Part shown: piece after piece, positions 5,921 through 13,060 of the stretch
How the letters are laid out: every line of letters begins with the position of its first letter
How positions within the stretch are numbered: position 1 is the stretch's first letter
Source: Phascolarctobacterium sp.
Lineage (GTDB): Bacteria; Bacillota; Negativicutes; Acidaminococcales; Acidaminococcaceae
Direction of reading: 5' to 3'
Length of the DNA stretch: 13,060 nt
Assembly: GCA_004558595.1 (NCBI GenBank)
Contig: SFCN01000055.1
Coordinates: 1 to 13,060 of the forward strand
Program-made: the position numbers and the translations under genes
Notes under the pieces: generated by a model
Told to the model about the DNA's origin: nothing
Databases searched by the model: none
The model's input: only the letters and a program-made list of their open reading frames with translations

Positions 5921-7174
5921 TTAATCTTCCACAATCATCTGTGGTTCACAATGCTCACGCACAGTGGCTTCAGTAACGATGCACTTCTTCACATCGTCAC
6001 GGGAAGGAACATCATACATTACATTGCGCATAATGGACTCAATTATTGAACGCAGACCACGAGCGCCAGCATTGCGCTTCAAGGCCTCCTCTGCAATCGC
6101 CTCTAAAGCCGCAGGCTCAAACTCCAGCTCTACCCCATCCATTTCCAGGAAACGCTGGTACTGCTTCACCAAAGCATTACGAGGCTCAGTGAGAATCTTC
6201 ACCAAAGCGGCCTTATCCAAGGAATTAAGCGTCACCACCACGGGCAGACGACCAGCAAATTCCGGGATAATACCAAACTTCATAATATCCTCCGGCAGCA
6301 CCTGGTCAAAGGCCTCATTCACATTAACCTCAGCCTTTTTGCGGATATCCGCGCCAAAGCCCAGATTCTTTTTACCGACACGAGCATTCACAATATGCTC
6401 CATGCCGGCAAAGGCGCCACCACAAATAAAGAGGATGTTGGTGGTATCAATATTGATAAACTCCTGATGGGGATGCTTGCGTCCACCCTTAGGCGGCACG
6501 CTAGCCACAGTTCCCTCTAAAATCTTCAACAATGCCTGCTGCACGCCTTCACCGGAAACATCACGAGTAATGGACACATTTTCGGATTTACGTGCGATTT
6601 TATCAATTTCATCGATGTAGACAATGCCCCTTTGAGCAGCCTCCACATCGTAATCGGCATTGGTGATAAGCTTCAGGAGAATATTCTCTACGTCCTCGCC
6701 CACATAGCCAGCCTCCGTCAAGGTGGTGGCATCAGCTATGGCGAAGGGAACCTGCAAAATCTTTGCCAAGGTCTGGGCCAGCAGAGTTTTACCGCTGCCA
6801 GTGGGACCTAGCATGAGAATATTGGACTTTTGCAGCTCCACCTCACGGGACTCCTGAGGATTTCGCAGCTCATAATTAATGCGTTTATAATGGTTATAAA
6901 CAGCCACGGAGAGGGTCTTTTTGGCCTCATCCTGGCCGATAACATATTCATCTAAAATAGCCTTGATCTCTTTCGGTTTCGGCAGTTCGTTTACATCGGT
7001 AACATTTTCTTCAGCTGCCTGCTGCTTATCCTCGTCAAGCATATCTTTGCAGAATTCGATACACTCATCGCAGATATACACACCGCGACCAGCAATCAGC
7101 CTGCGTACCTGACTTTCGCGTTTACCGCAAAAGGAGCAACACAGGTCCTTGCCCTGACCATCGTCAAAACTCAT
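5921..7174 (-). CDS. clpX: ClpXP protease ATPase subunit ClpX
   Basis: ClpX is the hexameric AAA+ unfoldase that feeds proteins into ClpP. The 417 residues show an N-terminal zinc-binding domain with C13, C16, C35 and C38, Walker A GPTGSGKT (123-130), pore-1 loop GYVG (156-159), Walker B IVYIDEID (184-191), the RKH loop (232-234) and a sensor-2 region GARGLR (370-375). The ClpP-docking loop reads LGF (271-273) where E. coli has IGF, a conservative variant. AAGGAG lies nine bases before the ATG, and the gene begins 21 bases after clpP, so the two are co-transcribed. Length and all motifs are normal. Confidence 0.98.
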   Translation of the reverse strand: MSFDDGQGKDLCCSFCGKRESQVRRLIAGRGVYICDECIEFCKDMLDEDKQQAAEENVTDVNELPKPKEIKAILDEYVIGQDEAKKTLSVAVYNHYKRINYELRNPQESREVELQKSNILMLGPTGSGKTLLAQTLAKILQVPFAIADATTLTEAGYVGEDVENILLKLITNADYDVEAAQRGIVYIDEIDKIARKSENVSITRDVSGEGVQQALLKILEGTVASVPPKGGRKHPHQEFINIDTTNILFICGGAFAGMEHIVNARVGKKNLGFGADIRKKAEVNVNEAFDQVLPEDIMKFGIIPEFAGRLPVVVTLNSLDKAALVKILTEPRNALVKQYQRFLEMDGVELEFEPAALEAIAEEALKRNAGARGLRSIIESIMRNVMYDVPSRDDVKKCIVTEATVREHCEPQMIVED

Positions 7175-7195
7175 CTTGTAAATCTCCTTGGTATC

Positions 7196-7789
7196 TTATT
7201 CTGCTGATTTGCTGCGGCTTACGACCTCATCAATCAGACCATATTCCTTTGCTTCCTTGCTGGTAAGATAGTGATCACGCTCGGTATCGGCGGCGATCTT
7301 CTCCACGCTTTGGCCCGTATGCTTAGCCAAAACCTCGTTCATTTCCTGGCGAATACGCAGGATTTCCCGAGCGTGGATTTCGATTTCTGTGGCTTGGCCC
7401 TGCGCACCACCCAGCGGCTGATGAATCATCACCCGAGAATAGGGCAGCGCAAAGCGCTTGCCGGGCGCGCCGGCAGCCAAAAGCACGGATGCCATGCTGG
7501 CCGCCATACCCATGCAAATAGTGGAAACGTCGGGTTTAATATACTGCATAGTGTCATAAATAGCCATGCCGGCGCTAACGCTGCCGCCAGGACTATTGAT
7601 GTACAGATGAATATCCTTATCGGGGTCCTCGGACTCCAGGAACAATAACTGAGCGATGACAACATTGGCCATACTGTCATCAATGGGTCCGGTCACGAAC
7701 ACGATTCTGTCCTTCAAAAGGCGGGAGTAAATATCATAGGAACGCTCGCCACGGCTGGATTGTTCAACAACGATAGGCACGTAATTCAA
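7196..7789 (-). CDS. clpP: ATP-dependent Clp protease proteolytic subunit ClpP
   Basis: ClpP forms the 14-subunit serine protease chamber that works with ClpX. The 197 residues carry the catalytic triad S98 (GMAASMAS), H123 (MIHQP) and D172 (RDHYLT), the usual length for bacterial ClpP. An AGGGGTG ribosome site lies before the ATG. The gene sits between tig and clpX, and the promoter before tig probably drives all three. The order tig-clpP-clpX is widespread. A substrate-handling route from nascent-chain folding to degradation is thus encoded in one unit. Confidence 0.98.
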   Translation of the reverse strand: MNYVPIVVEQSSRGERSYDIYSRLLKDRIVFVTGPIDDSMANVVIAQLLFLESEDPDKDIHLYINSPGGSVSAGMAIYDTMQYIKPDVSTICMGMAASMASVLLAAGAPGKRFALPYSRVMIHQPLGGAQGQATEIEIHAREILRIRQEMNEVLAKHTGQSVEKIAADTERDHYLTSKEAKEYGLIDEVVSRSKSAE

Positions 7790-7825
7790 TTTGTCACACC
7801 CCTTTACTGTAAATCTTTAGGTTAA

Positions 7826-7841
7826 AGCCTCTAGAGAGGCT
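7826..7841. terminator. Short hairpin between tig and clpP, possible attenuator
   Basis: AGCCTCT/AGAGGCT (7826-7832 with 7835-7841) can form a six- to seven-pair stem in the 56-base gap after tig. The following bases on the minus strand are only TTTAACC, a poor U tract, so it would be at best a partial terminator or an mRNA-processing site. Confidence 0.35.
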
Positions 7842-7845
7842 CTTA

Positions 7846-9129
7846 TTATTTTGCGCTGTCAATTACAACATGAGCGGCTTTGCGGCGCAGGATATTAGCC
7901 AGCAGCAGGCCCATGGTGCCATTGGATTTAATAATCTTCTTAACTTCGTCAACGGAAGCGCCATGTTGAGCGGAGATAGCAGCGATTTCTGCATCAACGT
8001 CAGCCATGTCGACTTGAATGTTTTCTGCTTTAGCGATAGCGTCCAGAACGATGTCGGTCTTTACGTTTTCTTCAGCGGCAGGACGTTGGTTATCACGGAT
8101 TTGCTCGTCGGTCAGACCGGTGTATTGCTTGTACATATCCATGTTCATCTTGCGGCTTTCCAGGCTCATGCGCATTTCTTCAACCATTTGGCTGATGCGG
8201 TCTTCAATCATGATGGGAGGAACGGTGAATTTAGCGTTAGCTACAGCAGCGTCGATCAGAGCATGCTCGTAAGCAACCTTAGCGTTTTCTTCAGCAGCCT
8301 TTTGCATGCGCTCCTTGTAGTTAGCGCGCATTTCTTCTACGGTCTTGAATTCGCTATTAGCAGCAACGTATTCATCGGTCAGCTCGGGCAGTTGTTTAAT
8401 CTTAACGTCTTGAATGTTAACCTTAAATACTGCTTCCTTACCAGCCAGCTCTTTAACGAAGTATTCTTCAGGGAAGGTTACTTCTACATCAGTAGCATCG
8501 CCCTTGGTCAGGCCAACCAGTTGGTCTTCGAAGCCAGGGATGAAGGAGTTGGAGCCAACCTCCAGAGGATAGCCCTTGCCTTCGCCGCCGCTGAAGGGTT
8601 CGCCGCCAACTGTACCAGCAAAGTCGATAATAGCGAAGTCGCCCTTTTCAATGATGTGGCCTTCTTCAGCTGCTACCATCTTAGCGTTGCGGTTACGCAG
8701 GTCGTTCATTTGAGCCTCAACATCCTCGTCGGTTACGACGGGCTCTTCCTTGTCAACATGCAGGCCCTTGTATTCGCCCAACTCGGGTTCCGGTTTAACG
8801 GTAACCTTAATGGTCAATTCCATGTCCTTGCCTTCTTCGAAAACGGACTCTTCAACCTTGGGATCCTCAACGGGAATCAGGTTCTTAACATCCAGAGCTT
8901 CGGTGTACAGTTTATTTGCGACCATTTCGAAAGCTTCTTGTTTGATAGCTTCCTTGCCATAGTGCATCTCAATGATACGACGAGGAGCCTTGCCCTTGCG
9001 GAAGCCAGGAATATTTACGCTATTAGCAATTTTTTGTACAGCTTTTTTGAAGCCGGCATTTACATCAGCAGCCGGAGCGGTAATCTTTAAAGTGGCTTCA
9101 TTTTCTACTCTTTCAACAGTAACGTTCAT
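7846..9129 (-). CDS. tig: Trigger factor, ribosome-bound folding chaperone
   Basis: Trigger factor binds the ribosome near protein L23 and shields nascent chains; it also has peptidyl-prolyl isomerase activity. The 427 residues have the three expected parts: an N-terminal ribosome-binding domain with the signature GFRKGKAPR (42-50), an FKBP-type isomerase domain (about 160-245, with FIPGFEDQL), and a helical C-terminal chaperone domain (about 250-427). GGGAGG precedes the ATG by nine bases. A promoter at 9235-9263 gives a leader of nearly 100 bases that begins with a hairpin (9202-9227). The length is normal. The gene heads the tig-clpP-clpX unit. The plus strand also has a long open frame here (7870-9090), which is a codon-use shadow. 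Confidence 0.98.
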   Translation of the reverse strand: MNVTVERVENEATLKITAPAADVNAGFKKAVQKIANSVNIPGFRKGKAPRRIIEMHYGKEAIKQEAFEMVANKLYTEALDVKNLIPVEDPKVEESVFEEGKDMELTIKVTVKPEPELGEYKGLHVDKEEPVVTDEDVEAQMNDLRNRNAKMVAAEEGHIIEKGDFAIIDFAGTVGGEPFSGGEGKGYPLEVGSNSFIPGFEDQLVGLTKGDATDVEVTFPEEYFVKELAGKEAVFKVNIQDVKIKQLPELTDEYVAANSEFKTVEEMRANYKERMQKAAEENAKVAYEHALIDAAVANAKFTVPPIMIEDRISQMVEEMRMSLESRKMNMDMYKQYTGLTDEQIRDNQRPAAEENVKTDIVLDAIAKAENIQVDMADVDAEIAAISAQHGASVDEVKKIIKSNGTMGLLLANILRRKAAHVVIDSAK

Positions 9130-9234
9130 TAATAAAATCCTCCCTTAAATTTATGTGGGTAAATATAATAATAATCGGATTAGGTTGCCAGCTTTCCAAG
9201 TGCGAAAATTGTGCTGACACAAATCGCTCATAAT

Positions 9235-9263
9235 ATCATATCACAACAGACGCGACTTGACAA
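9235..9263 (-). promoter_or_regulatory. Sigma-70 promoter of tig-clpP-clpX
   Basis: On the minus strand TTGTCA (9258-9263) and TATGAT (9235-9240) are 17 bases apart. The predicted start near 9228 is followed at once by a hairpin (GCGA..TTGTG / CACAA..TCGC, 9202-9227). No CIRCE or CtsR-like repeat is seen, so heat-shock control of this unit is not supported. Confidence 0.75.
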
Positions 9264-9267
9264 TACT

Positions 9268-9297
9268 AAAAAACCCGACAGTCAAAAACTGTCGGGT
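9268..9297 (-). terminator. Terminator of the tRNA-Gly transcript
   Basis: ACCCGACAGT/ACTGTCGGGT (9273-9282 with 9288-9297) makes a perfect ten-pair stem with a five-base loop, followed on the minus strand by TTTTTT. It lies 11 bases after the tRNA and just before the tig promoter, separating the two units. Confidence 0.92.
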
Positions 9298-9308
9298 AAA
9301 TTTTTAAG

Positions 9309-9383
<75 letters not shown>

Positions 9384-9385
9384 AT

Positions 9386-9411
9386 TTCGTTGCTAGTGCA
9401 TCAGCAACGAA
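9386..9411 (-). repeat. Perfect inverted repeat in the tRNA-Gly precursor leader
   Basis: TTCGTTGCT and AGCAACGAA (9386-9394 with 9403-9411) form a nine-pair stem with an eight-base loop. It lies between the predicted transcription start (about 9409) and the mature tRNA end, so the precursor would begin with this hairpin, two bases from the RNase P cut site. Confidence 0.7.
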
Positions 9412-9415
9412 TATA

Positions 9416-9444
9416 AGTATAAAGCATGGGCGAGATTTTGTCAA
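9416..9444 (-). promoter_or_regulatory. Promoter of tRNA-Gly
   Basis: On the minus strand a perfect TTGACA (9439-9444) and TATACT (9416-9421) are 17 bases apart, directly upstream of the tRNA. Confidence 0.82.
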
Positions 9445-9503
9445 CACCTTTTTTACAAGTTTTTAAAAATTTTTTGAGTGCTCTTCCAGCCATCTTAAAA
9501 GCC

Positions 9504-10769
9504 TTAAAAGGTCATGATGCCAAAGGACTCCAAAAGCAGCATGATATTGAGCACAATTACAATAATGCCAATAGTACCCAGAATAAGCTTCATTCTTGTG
9601 GTATTGACGAATTTTCCCATAACCTTTTTCGAGGATGTAAGGTAAATCAAAAGGCCAATGGTCCAGGGTAGCTGTACGCTAAGGGCCATCTGGGAATAGA
9701 TGAGTCCATTGAAGGGGTCATCTATAAAGAGAATTATCAGCACCGCGAGCCAATAGGTTAGCAATACGCCGTGCCAGGAGTGAGGGTCCTGCACATCGTA
9801 GCCTTCGCCGAAGATGCCCGCATAAACTGTAGCTCCGGCCATGCCTGCGGTAGCAGTCGAGGAAATACCCGCGAACAACAACGCAATGGCGAACAGCACT
9901 GCCGCGCTGTTGCCCAGCAAGGGCTTCAGCAAATCGACGGCCTGAGCCAAATCATCCACCTTAACATTATTGGCAAAGAATACAGCCGCAGCCACCAAGA
10001 TCATAGCGCTGTTAATAGCCCAGCCAATACTCATGGAAAGCAAGGTATCGAGGAACTCGAAATTCAGCTGCCGCTTGATAACTGCCTCATCCTCCAAATT
10101 CCAGTGACGACTTTGAATAACCTCTGAATGCAGGAAGAGGTTATGAGGCATAACTACTGCGCCTAAAACGCTCATAATTACTAAAAGCGAGCCATGAGGA
10201 ATGCTGGGAGTGACCCAACCCTTGGCTGCAGCGCCCCAATCCAGAGGCACCATGATGATTTCTGCCAAAAAGGACAGACCGATAATCGATACGAAGCCTA
10301 TGATAATTTTCTCCAGCTTACTATAGGAGTTAGACCGCAAAAGCCAAGAGCACAGTGCTGCCATCATAATACTACCCAGCCAGAGAGGAATGCTAAAGAG
10401 CAGCTCCAATGCGATGGCGCCGCCGAGAATTTCAGCCAAGCTGGTGGCCACCGAGGCCATGACGGCGGAAGCCAGAATGGGCACGCTGACCCAGCGAGGC
10501 AGGAACTTCGTAGCTGCCTCGGAAAGGCACAGGCCTGAGGCAATGCCCAAATGAGCCGCGTTATGCTGTAATAAAATCAGCATAATCGTGGACAGTGTTA
10601 CCATCCACAGCAGTACATAGCCATAGTCGGCGCCTGCCGCTAAATTAGAAGCCCAGTTACCAGGGTCGATAAAGCCCACGGTTATCAAAAGACCGGGACC
10701 AATATACCGCAATATCTCCTCTGCCTTACTACTGGGCTTATGCTTTTCCTGATAATGCTTTAAATCCAT
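9504..10769 (-). CDS. mntH: Nramp-family divalent metal transporter (MntH-like)
   Basis: Nramp proteins import Mn2+ or Fe2+ across the cytoplasmic membrane with protons. The 421 residues have about eleven membrane helices and both metal-site motifs: DPGN in helix 1 (35-38, giving D35 and N38) and AVVMPHN in helix 6 (204-210, giving A204 and M207). The presence of both D/N and the helix-6 methionine argues for a true Mn/Fe transporter and against the Mg-type relatives, which lack these. Length is normal. AAGGTGAT precedes the ATG. The gene starts 43 bases after the acetyltransferase gene, with no terminator or clear promoter between, so it is probably the last gene of the operon that begins with the DUF4127 gene. 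No Mn-responsive operator (MntR) was recognised. The exact substrate is inferred from the family. Confidence 0.92.
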   Translation of the reverse strand: MDLKHYQEKHKPSSKAEEILRYIGPGLLITVGFIDPGNWASNLAAGADYGYVLLWMVTLSTIMLILLQHNAAHLGIASGLCLSEAATKFLPRWVSVPILASAVMASVATSLAEILGGAIALELLFSIPLWLGSIMMAALCSWLLRSNSYSKLEKIIIGFVSIIGLSFLAEIIMVPLDWGAAAKGWVTPSIPHGSLLVIMSVLGAVVMPHNLFLHSEVIQSRHWNLEDEAVIKRQLNFEFLDTLLSMSIGWAINSAMILVAAAVFFANNVKVDDLAQAVDLLKPLLGNSAAVLFAIALLFAGISSTATAGMAGATVYAGIFGEGYDVQDPHSWHGVLLTYWLAVLIILFIDDPFNGLIYSQMALSVQLPWTIGLLIYLTSSKKVMGKFVNTTRMKLILGTIGIIVIVLNIMLLLESFGIMTF

Positions 10770-10812
10770 TTATCATCACCTTCTTAGTTTCATTAAGTTT
10801 ATTCAATTAGTT

Positions 10813-11442
10813 TTACTTTTCTTTACTGAGCATTTGTAACCGCTTGCTGGCATTTACCAAAATTTGATCCACCTTGGCAGCTTCCAGCTCACGCCAGCTC
10901 CGCATATTTTCAGGCTGGGCGGGGCAGGGCTGTAGCTCCTTTTCCAGCCACACCGTATCCAACCACTGGCCGTTCTTATAGCCCGACTTGCTAAAGGTAC
11001 CTATAAGCCGATAGCCTAGAGCCTCATGCATTTTGATACTGTGCTCATTACCAAGGGTAATACAGGAATAGGCCATGGTAATGCCCTGCAGCCGTAAAAT
11101 TTCCTCCATCGCCTCATATAAAACCCGGCCAAGGCCCTTACCCTGCCCCACCGGCGCTAAATAAATAGTTACCTCTACCGACCATTGGTAGGCTAAACGC
11201 TCCCGGTAGGGATGACAATACACATATCCCCAAAGCTCATCTCCCACCTGAGCCACTAAATACGGAAACTTGGTACTAATATCCACAATCCGCTGTCTAA
11301 ACTCCTCTAAGGCAGGGGTCTCCAGCTCGAAGGACACATTGCTCAGACTGCTGTCCTCGCTAATCACAAAGGGAGTATATATTTCTAGCAGACGCACCGC
11401 GTCCTGCGGCGCTGCTGCTCGCACACATGTCATTTGCTCCAT
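10813..11442 (-). CDS. GNAT N-acetyltransferase, phosphinothricin/methionine-sulfoximine acetyltransferase-like
   Basis: The protein of 209 residues is an acetyl-CoA-dependent N-acetyltransferase of the GNAT fold. It resembles the Pat/YncA group: the acetyl-CoA loop QGKGLGRVLYEAM (100-112) after the strand SVEVTIYLAP (88-97), NEHSIKMHEALGY (132-144), and the C-terminal GYKNGQWLDTVWLEKEL (154-170). Members acetylate small amines such as phosphinothricin or methionine sulfoximine; the natural substrate here is unknown. A tail of about 40 residues after the core (171-209) is longer than usual and has a helical, charged look. The first ATG has only a distant GAGG; the internal ATG three codons on has GGAG close by and could also serve. 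It starts 23 bases after the DUF4127 gene, so they are likely co-transcribed. Confidence 0.88.
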   Translation of the reverse strand: MEQMTCVRAAAPQDAVRLLEIYTPFVISEDSSLSNVSFELETPALEEFRQRIVDISTKFPYLVAQVGDELWGYVYCHPYRERLAYQWSVEVTIYLAPVGQGKGLGRVLYEAMEEILRLQGITMAYSCITLGNEHSIKMHEALGYRLIGTFSKSGYKNGQWLDTVWLEKELQPCPAQPENMRSWRELEAAKVDQILVNASKRLQMLSKEK

Positions 11443-11465
11443 TTTTTCTAAATCAACCTCACACT

Positions 11466-13019
11466 TTATTTTTTACTAACCTGTACCTCAAACATGCGCT
11501 TCCATGGCAAATTATAACTGTATGCATGAACAGCCTCGCCCATGTAGGGCTCAGCCACCCGAACCATTTCCCGGGCAATAAAATCTTCCGCCTTATTTAG
11601 CTGCTCAGCCTTCAAGCCACTGTTGGGCCAATAATTGGGCCAAATCAGCTGAGTATAGGTACTCATGCGCACATTGGCCTGATAAGCCCAGTCATCCAAA
11701 TAGCGCTGGTCTAGCAGCTCCTTTTTGGCAGCTTCAGCAAACTCTTTACTCATTAGACCTTGCCCCAAAGCAAAGCCCAGACTATTGCCAGCGGTGTTCC
11801 AGCCGCCGTAGGCGGCTAGCTTATAGGCCATACCCTTCTCAAAGAGCGCTTTTATCAAGGCATTGTCGGCGCCATTGCCATATTTCACATCAGCCACAGC
11901 CACAGCATGGTGCTGGCTTATGCGTGCCACTTTATTGACAAAATGCTTTGTCGCCGGCGCTACCTTATAGCTATTGATCGTACTGGAGGCCTCCAAGGTT
12001 TTGCCATTCTGGGGCGTGTTCATCGCCAACACCAAATCGCTACGCTTGCGTAGGCGGGCCGGGAAAGCTCCCGCAGCATAAATATGCTGCTTAGCGCTTT
12101 CCGCAATCGTATCATCCTCATAGGAGGGCACAGTCGTACCGCCCGCTCCCGCTGCATAGGTCGTGTTCACCAACGGGAACTCGTATTGCAAGCGTTTGGC
12201 CGCCCTAGTCAGTAGCACCAAGCCCAATTGGTCCGCGCCAGCAAAGAAGCGAATGCGCTCCTTGGGCAGCTCGCTGACCAAAATCTCCATGCTGCGCGCT
12301 TCCCGATGGGCTTGGGAAAAGGGTGCCGTGTCATCCCTACCAATGAGGAAATAATCGAAATCACCGCTTTCCACACCGTGCAGCAATAGCTCCGTAGCCA
12401 TAATGTTGTTAGCGCGACGGGTATATAAATCCGTGATAATCTCCTGAGGAATCGCTTGCCGCAAAGCGGCCAATTCCTTAGCCTCCCGGCGCTTTAAAAG
12501 CTTCAGCTCTCGCTTGTCCTCCAAAGCTCCCAAGCGAAAGAGCTTGGGTCCCCATTCCTTGTAATAGGCCGGCTCCACAGGTGCGCTGCTAGCCTTGGGG
12601 GAACGCATAATGGTCGCGAAAAGGTATAACTGCTTCTGCTTGCCGTAGCGCTGACGAAAATCTACCAGCCTTTGGGCTCGTTCCAGCAACACCTCTAGCG
12701 GCAGCTCATGGGTACGGCTGGCTACCAAGCCACCGTAGATTAAAGCGTCACTGGAAGCCACGATGGCTACAGCCTCTGACGCGTTTTGCTCCAGCCAAGT
12801 AAGCATATGCTCAGGCTCGCCCATACTTTTTTCATTGGCGATGTATTCCCTAGGTGGTGTTTTAACCTCCCAGCCCGCAGCCTCCATGGTCTGCACCGTG
12901 TAATCAAGGCACACGGGCCTATTGTCCAGTGGCACAAATAAAAGCGTGCCCTTGGCTGCCCAGGCCGTCTGGCATACTAAAAGCAGCACCAGCATCAACA
13001 AATTACGTAAAGCCCGCAT
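11466..13019 (-). CDS. Secreted DUF4127-family protein, function unknown
   Basis: The 517 residues begin with a signal peptide (basic MRALR, hydrophobic core 7-17, probable cut after AWA near 21), so the mature protein should act outside the cytoplasmic membrane. The family is recognised by FVPLDNRPV (28-36), DALIYGGLVASR (91-102), MRSP (138-141), GRDDTAP (227-233), GADQLGL (261-267) and a late GGWNTAGNSLG motif. Conserved D, N and R residues in these motifs suggest an enzyme with a metal or sugar ligand, but no activity is established for the family as far as I know. Length is normal. GAGGTGG lies six bases before the ATG. It heads the unit with the acetyltransferase and the Nramp gene. The promoter is not visible: only 41 bases of upstream sequence are in the window. 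Confidence 0.85.
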   Translation of the reverse strand: MRALRNLLMLVLLLVCQTAWAAKGTLLFVPLDNRPVCLDYTVQTMEAAGWEVKTPPREYIANEKSMGEPEHMLTWLEQNASEAVAIVASSDALIYGGLVASRTHELPLEVLLERAQRLVDFRQRYGKQKQLYLFATIMRSPKASSAPVEPAYYKEWGPKLFRLGALEDKRELKLLKRREAKELAALRQAIPQEIITDLYTRRANNIMATELLLHGVESGDFDYFLIGRDDTAPFSQAHREARSMEILVSELPKERIRFFAGADQLGLVLLTRAAKRLQYEFPLVNTTYAAGAGGTTVPSYEDDTIAESAKQHIYAAGAFPARLRKRSDLVLAMNTPQNGKTLEASSTINSYKVAPATKHFVNKVARISQHHAVAVADVKYGNGADNALIKALFEKGMAYKLAAYGGWNTAGNSLGFALGQGLMSKEFAEAAKKELLDQRYLDDWAYQANVRMSTYTQLIWPNYWPNSGLKAEQLNKAEDFIAREMVRVAEPYMGEAVHAYSYNLPWKRMFEVQVSKK

Positions 13020-13060
13020 TTTCTTCCACCTCGTAAAAATATTCTTCCTGCTTTATATTT

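Noticed and set aside
7870..9090. 406-codon open frame on the plus strand
   Set aside because: It lies exactly antisense to trigger factor, whose motifs are complete; its open state follows from codon use of tig, and it has no recognisable domain.
9130..9270. CIRCE or CtsR heat-shock operators before tig-clpP-clpX
   Set aside because: Neither the TTAGCACTC inverted repeat nor the GGTCAAA direct repeat is present.
9481..9503. Terminator directly after the Nramp gene
   Set aside because: Only a weak A/T-rich pairing (CCTT/AAGG) is visible after the stop codon, without a proper stem and U tract.

Overview
The window is about 13 kb of bacterial chromosome, with every called protein gene and the one tRNA on the minus strand. 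The gene order (trigger factor, clpP, clpX, lon, engB), strong AGGAGG-type ribosome binding sites and consensus sigma-70 promoters point to a Bacillota member. A secreted DUF4127 protein and a cobalamin riboswitch would fit a gut Negativicutes species such as an Acidaminococcaceae relative. That placement is an inference and was not tested by a search. The left edge looks different: the first gene has no Shine-Dalgarno sequence and has a promoter of Bacteroidota type, so it may be acquired DNA or an assembly join.

Layout in transcription order, from the right end leftwards. (1) 13019-9504 is a probable operon of a secreted DUF4127 protein, a GNAT acetyltransferase and an Nramp metal transporter. 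(2) 9444-9268 is a self-contained tRNA-Gly(GCC) unit with its own promoter, a leader hairpin and a terminator. (3) 9263-5921 is the protein folding and degradation block: trigger factor, ClpP and ClpX behind a clear promoter. (4) 5909-1704 starts with a terminator after clpX, then lon, engB (overlapping lon by 8 bases) and an AbrB-family membrane protein, closed by a strong terminator. (5) 1620-1328 is a small transcription unit with promoter and terminator that holds two tandem ORFs encoding the same 18-residue peptide, each with its own perfect AGGAGG site. (6) 1266-1012 is a consensus promoter, a cobalamin riboswitch and an intrinsic terminator with no convincing gene behind it. (7) 838-17 is a bidirectional terminator followed by the Bacteroidota-like membrane protein gene.

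The most notable observations are in the roughly 1.1 kb between the first membrane protein gene and the AbrB gene. The twin peptide genes differ at four bases, all synonymous, so the peptide sequence appears to be under selection. The riboswitch seems to be an orphan: its read-through RNA would contain small hairpins and then a second terminator, and a 14-base perfect inverted repeat flanks it. The rest of the window is ordinary, well conserved housekeeping sequence.
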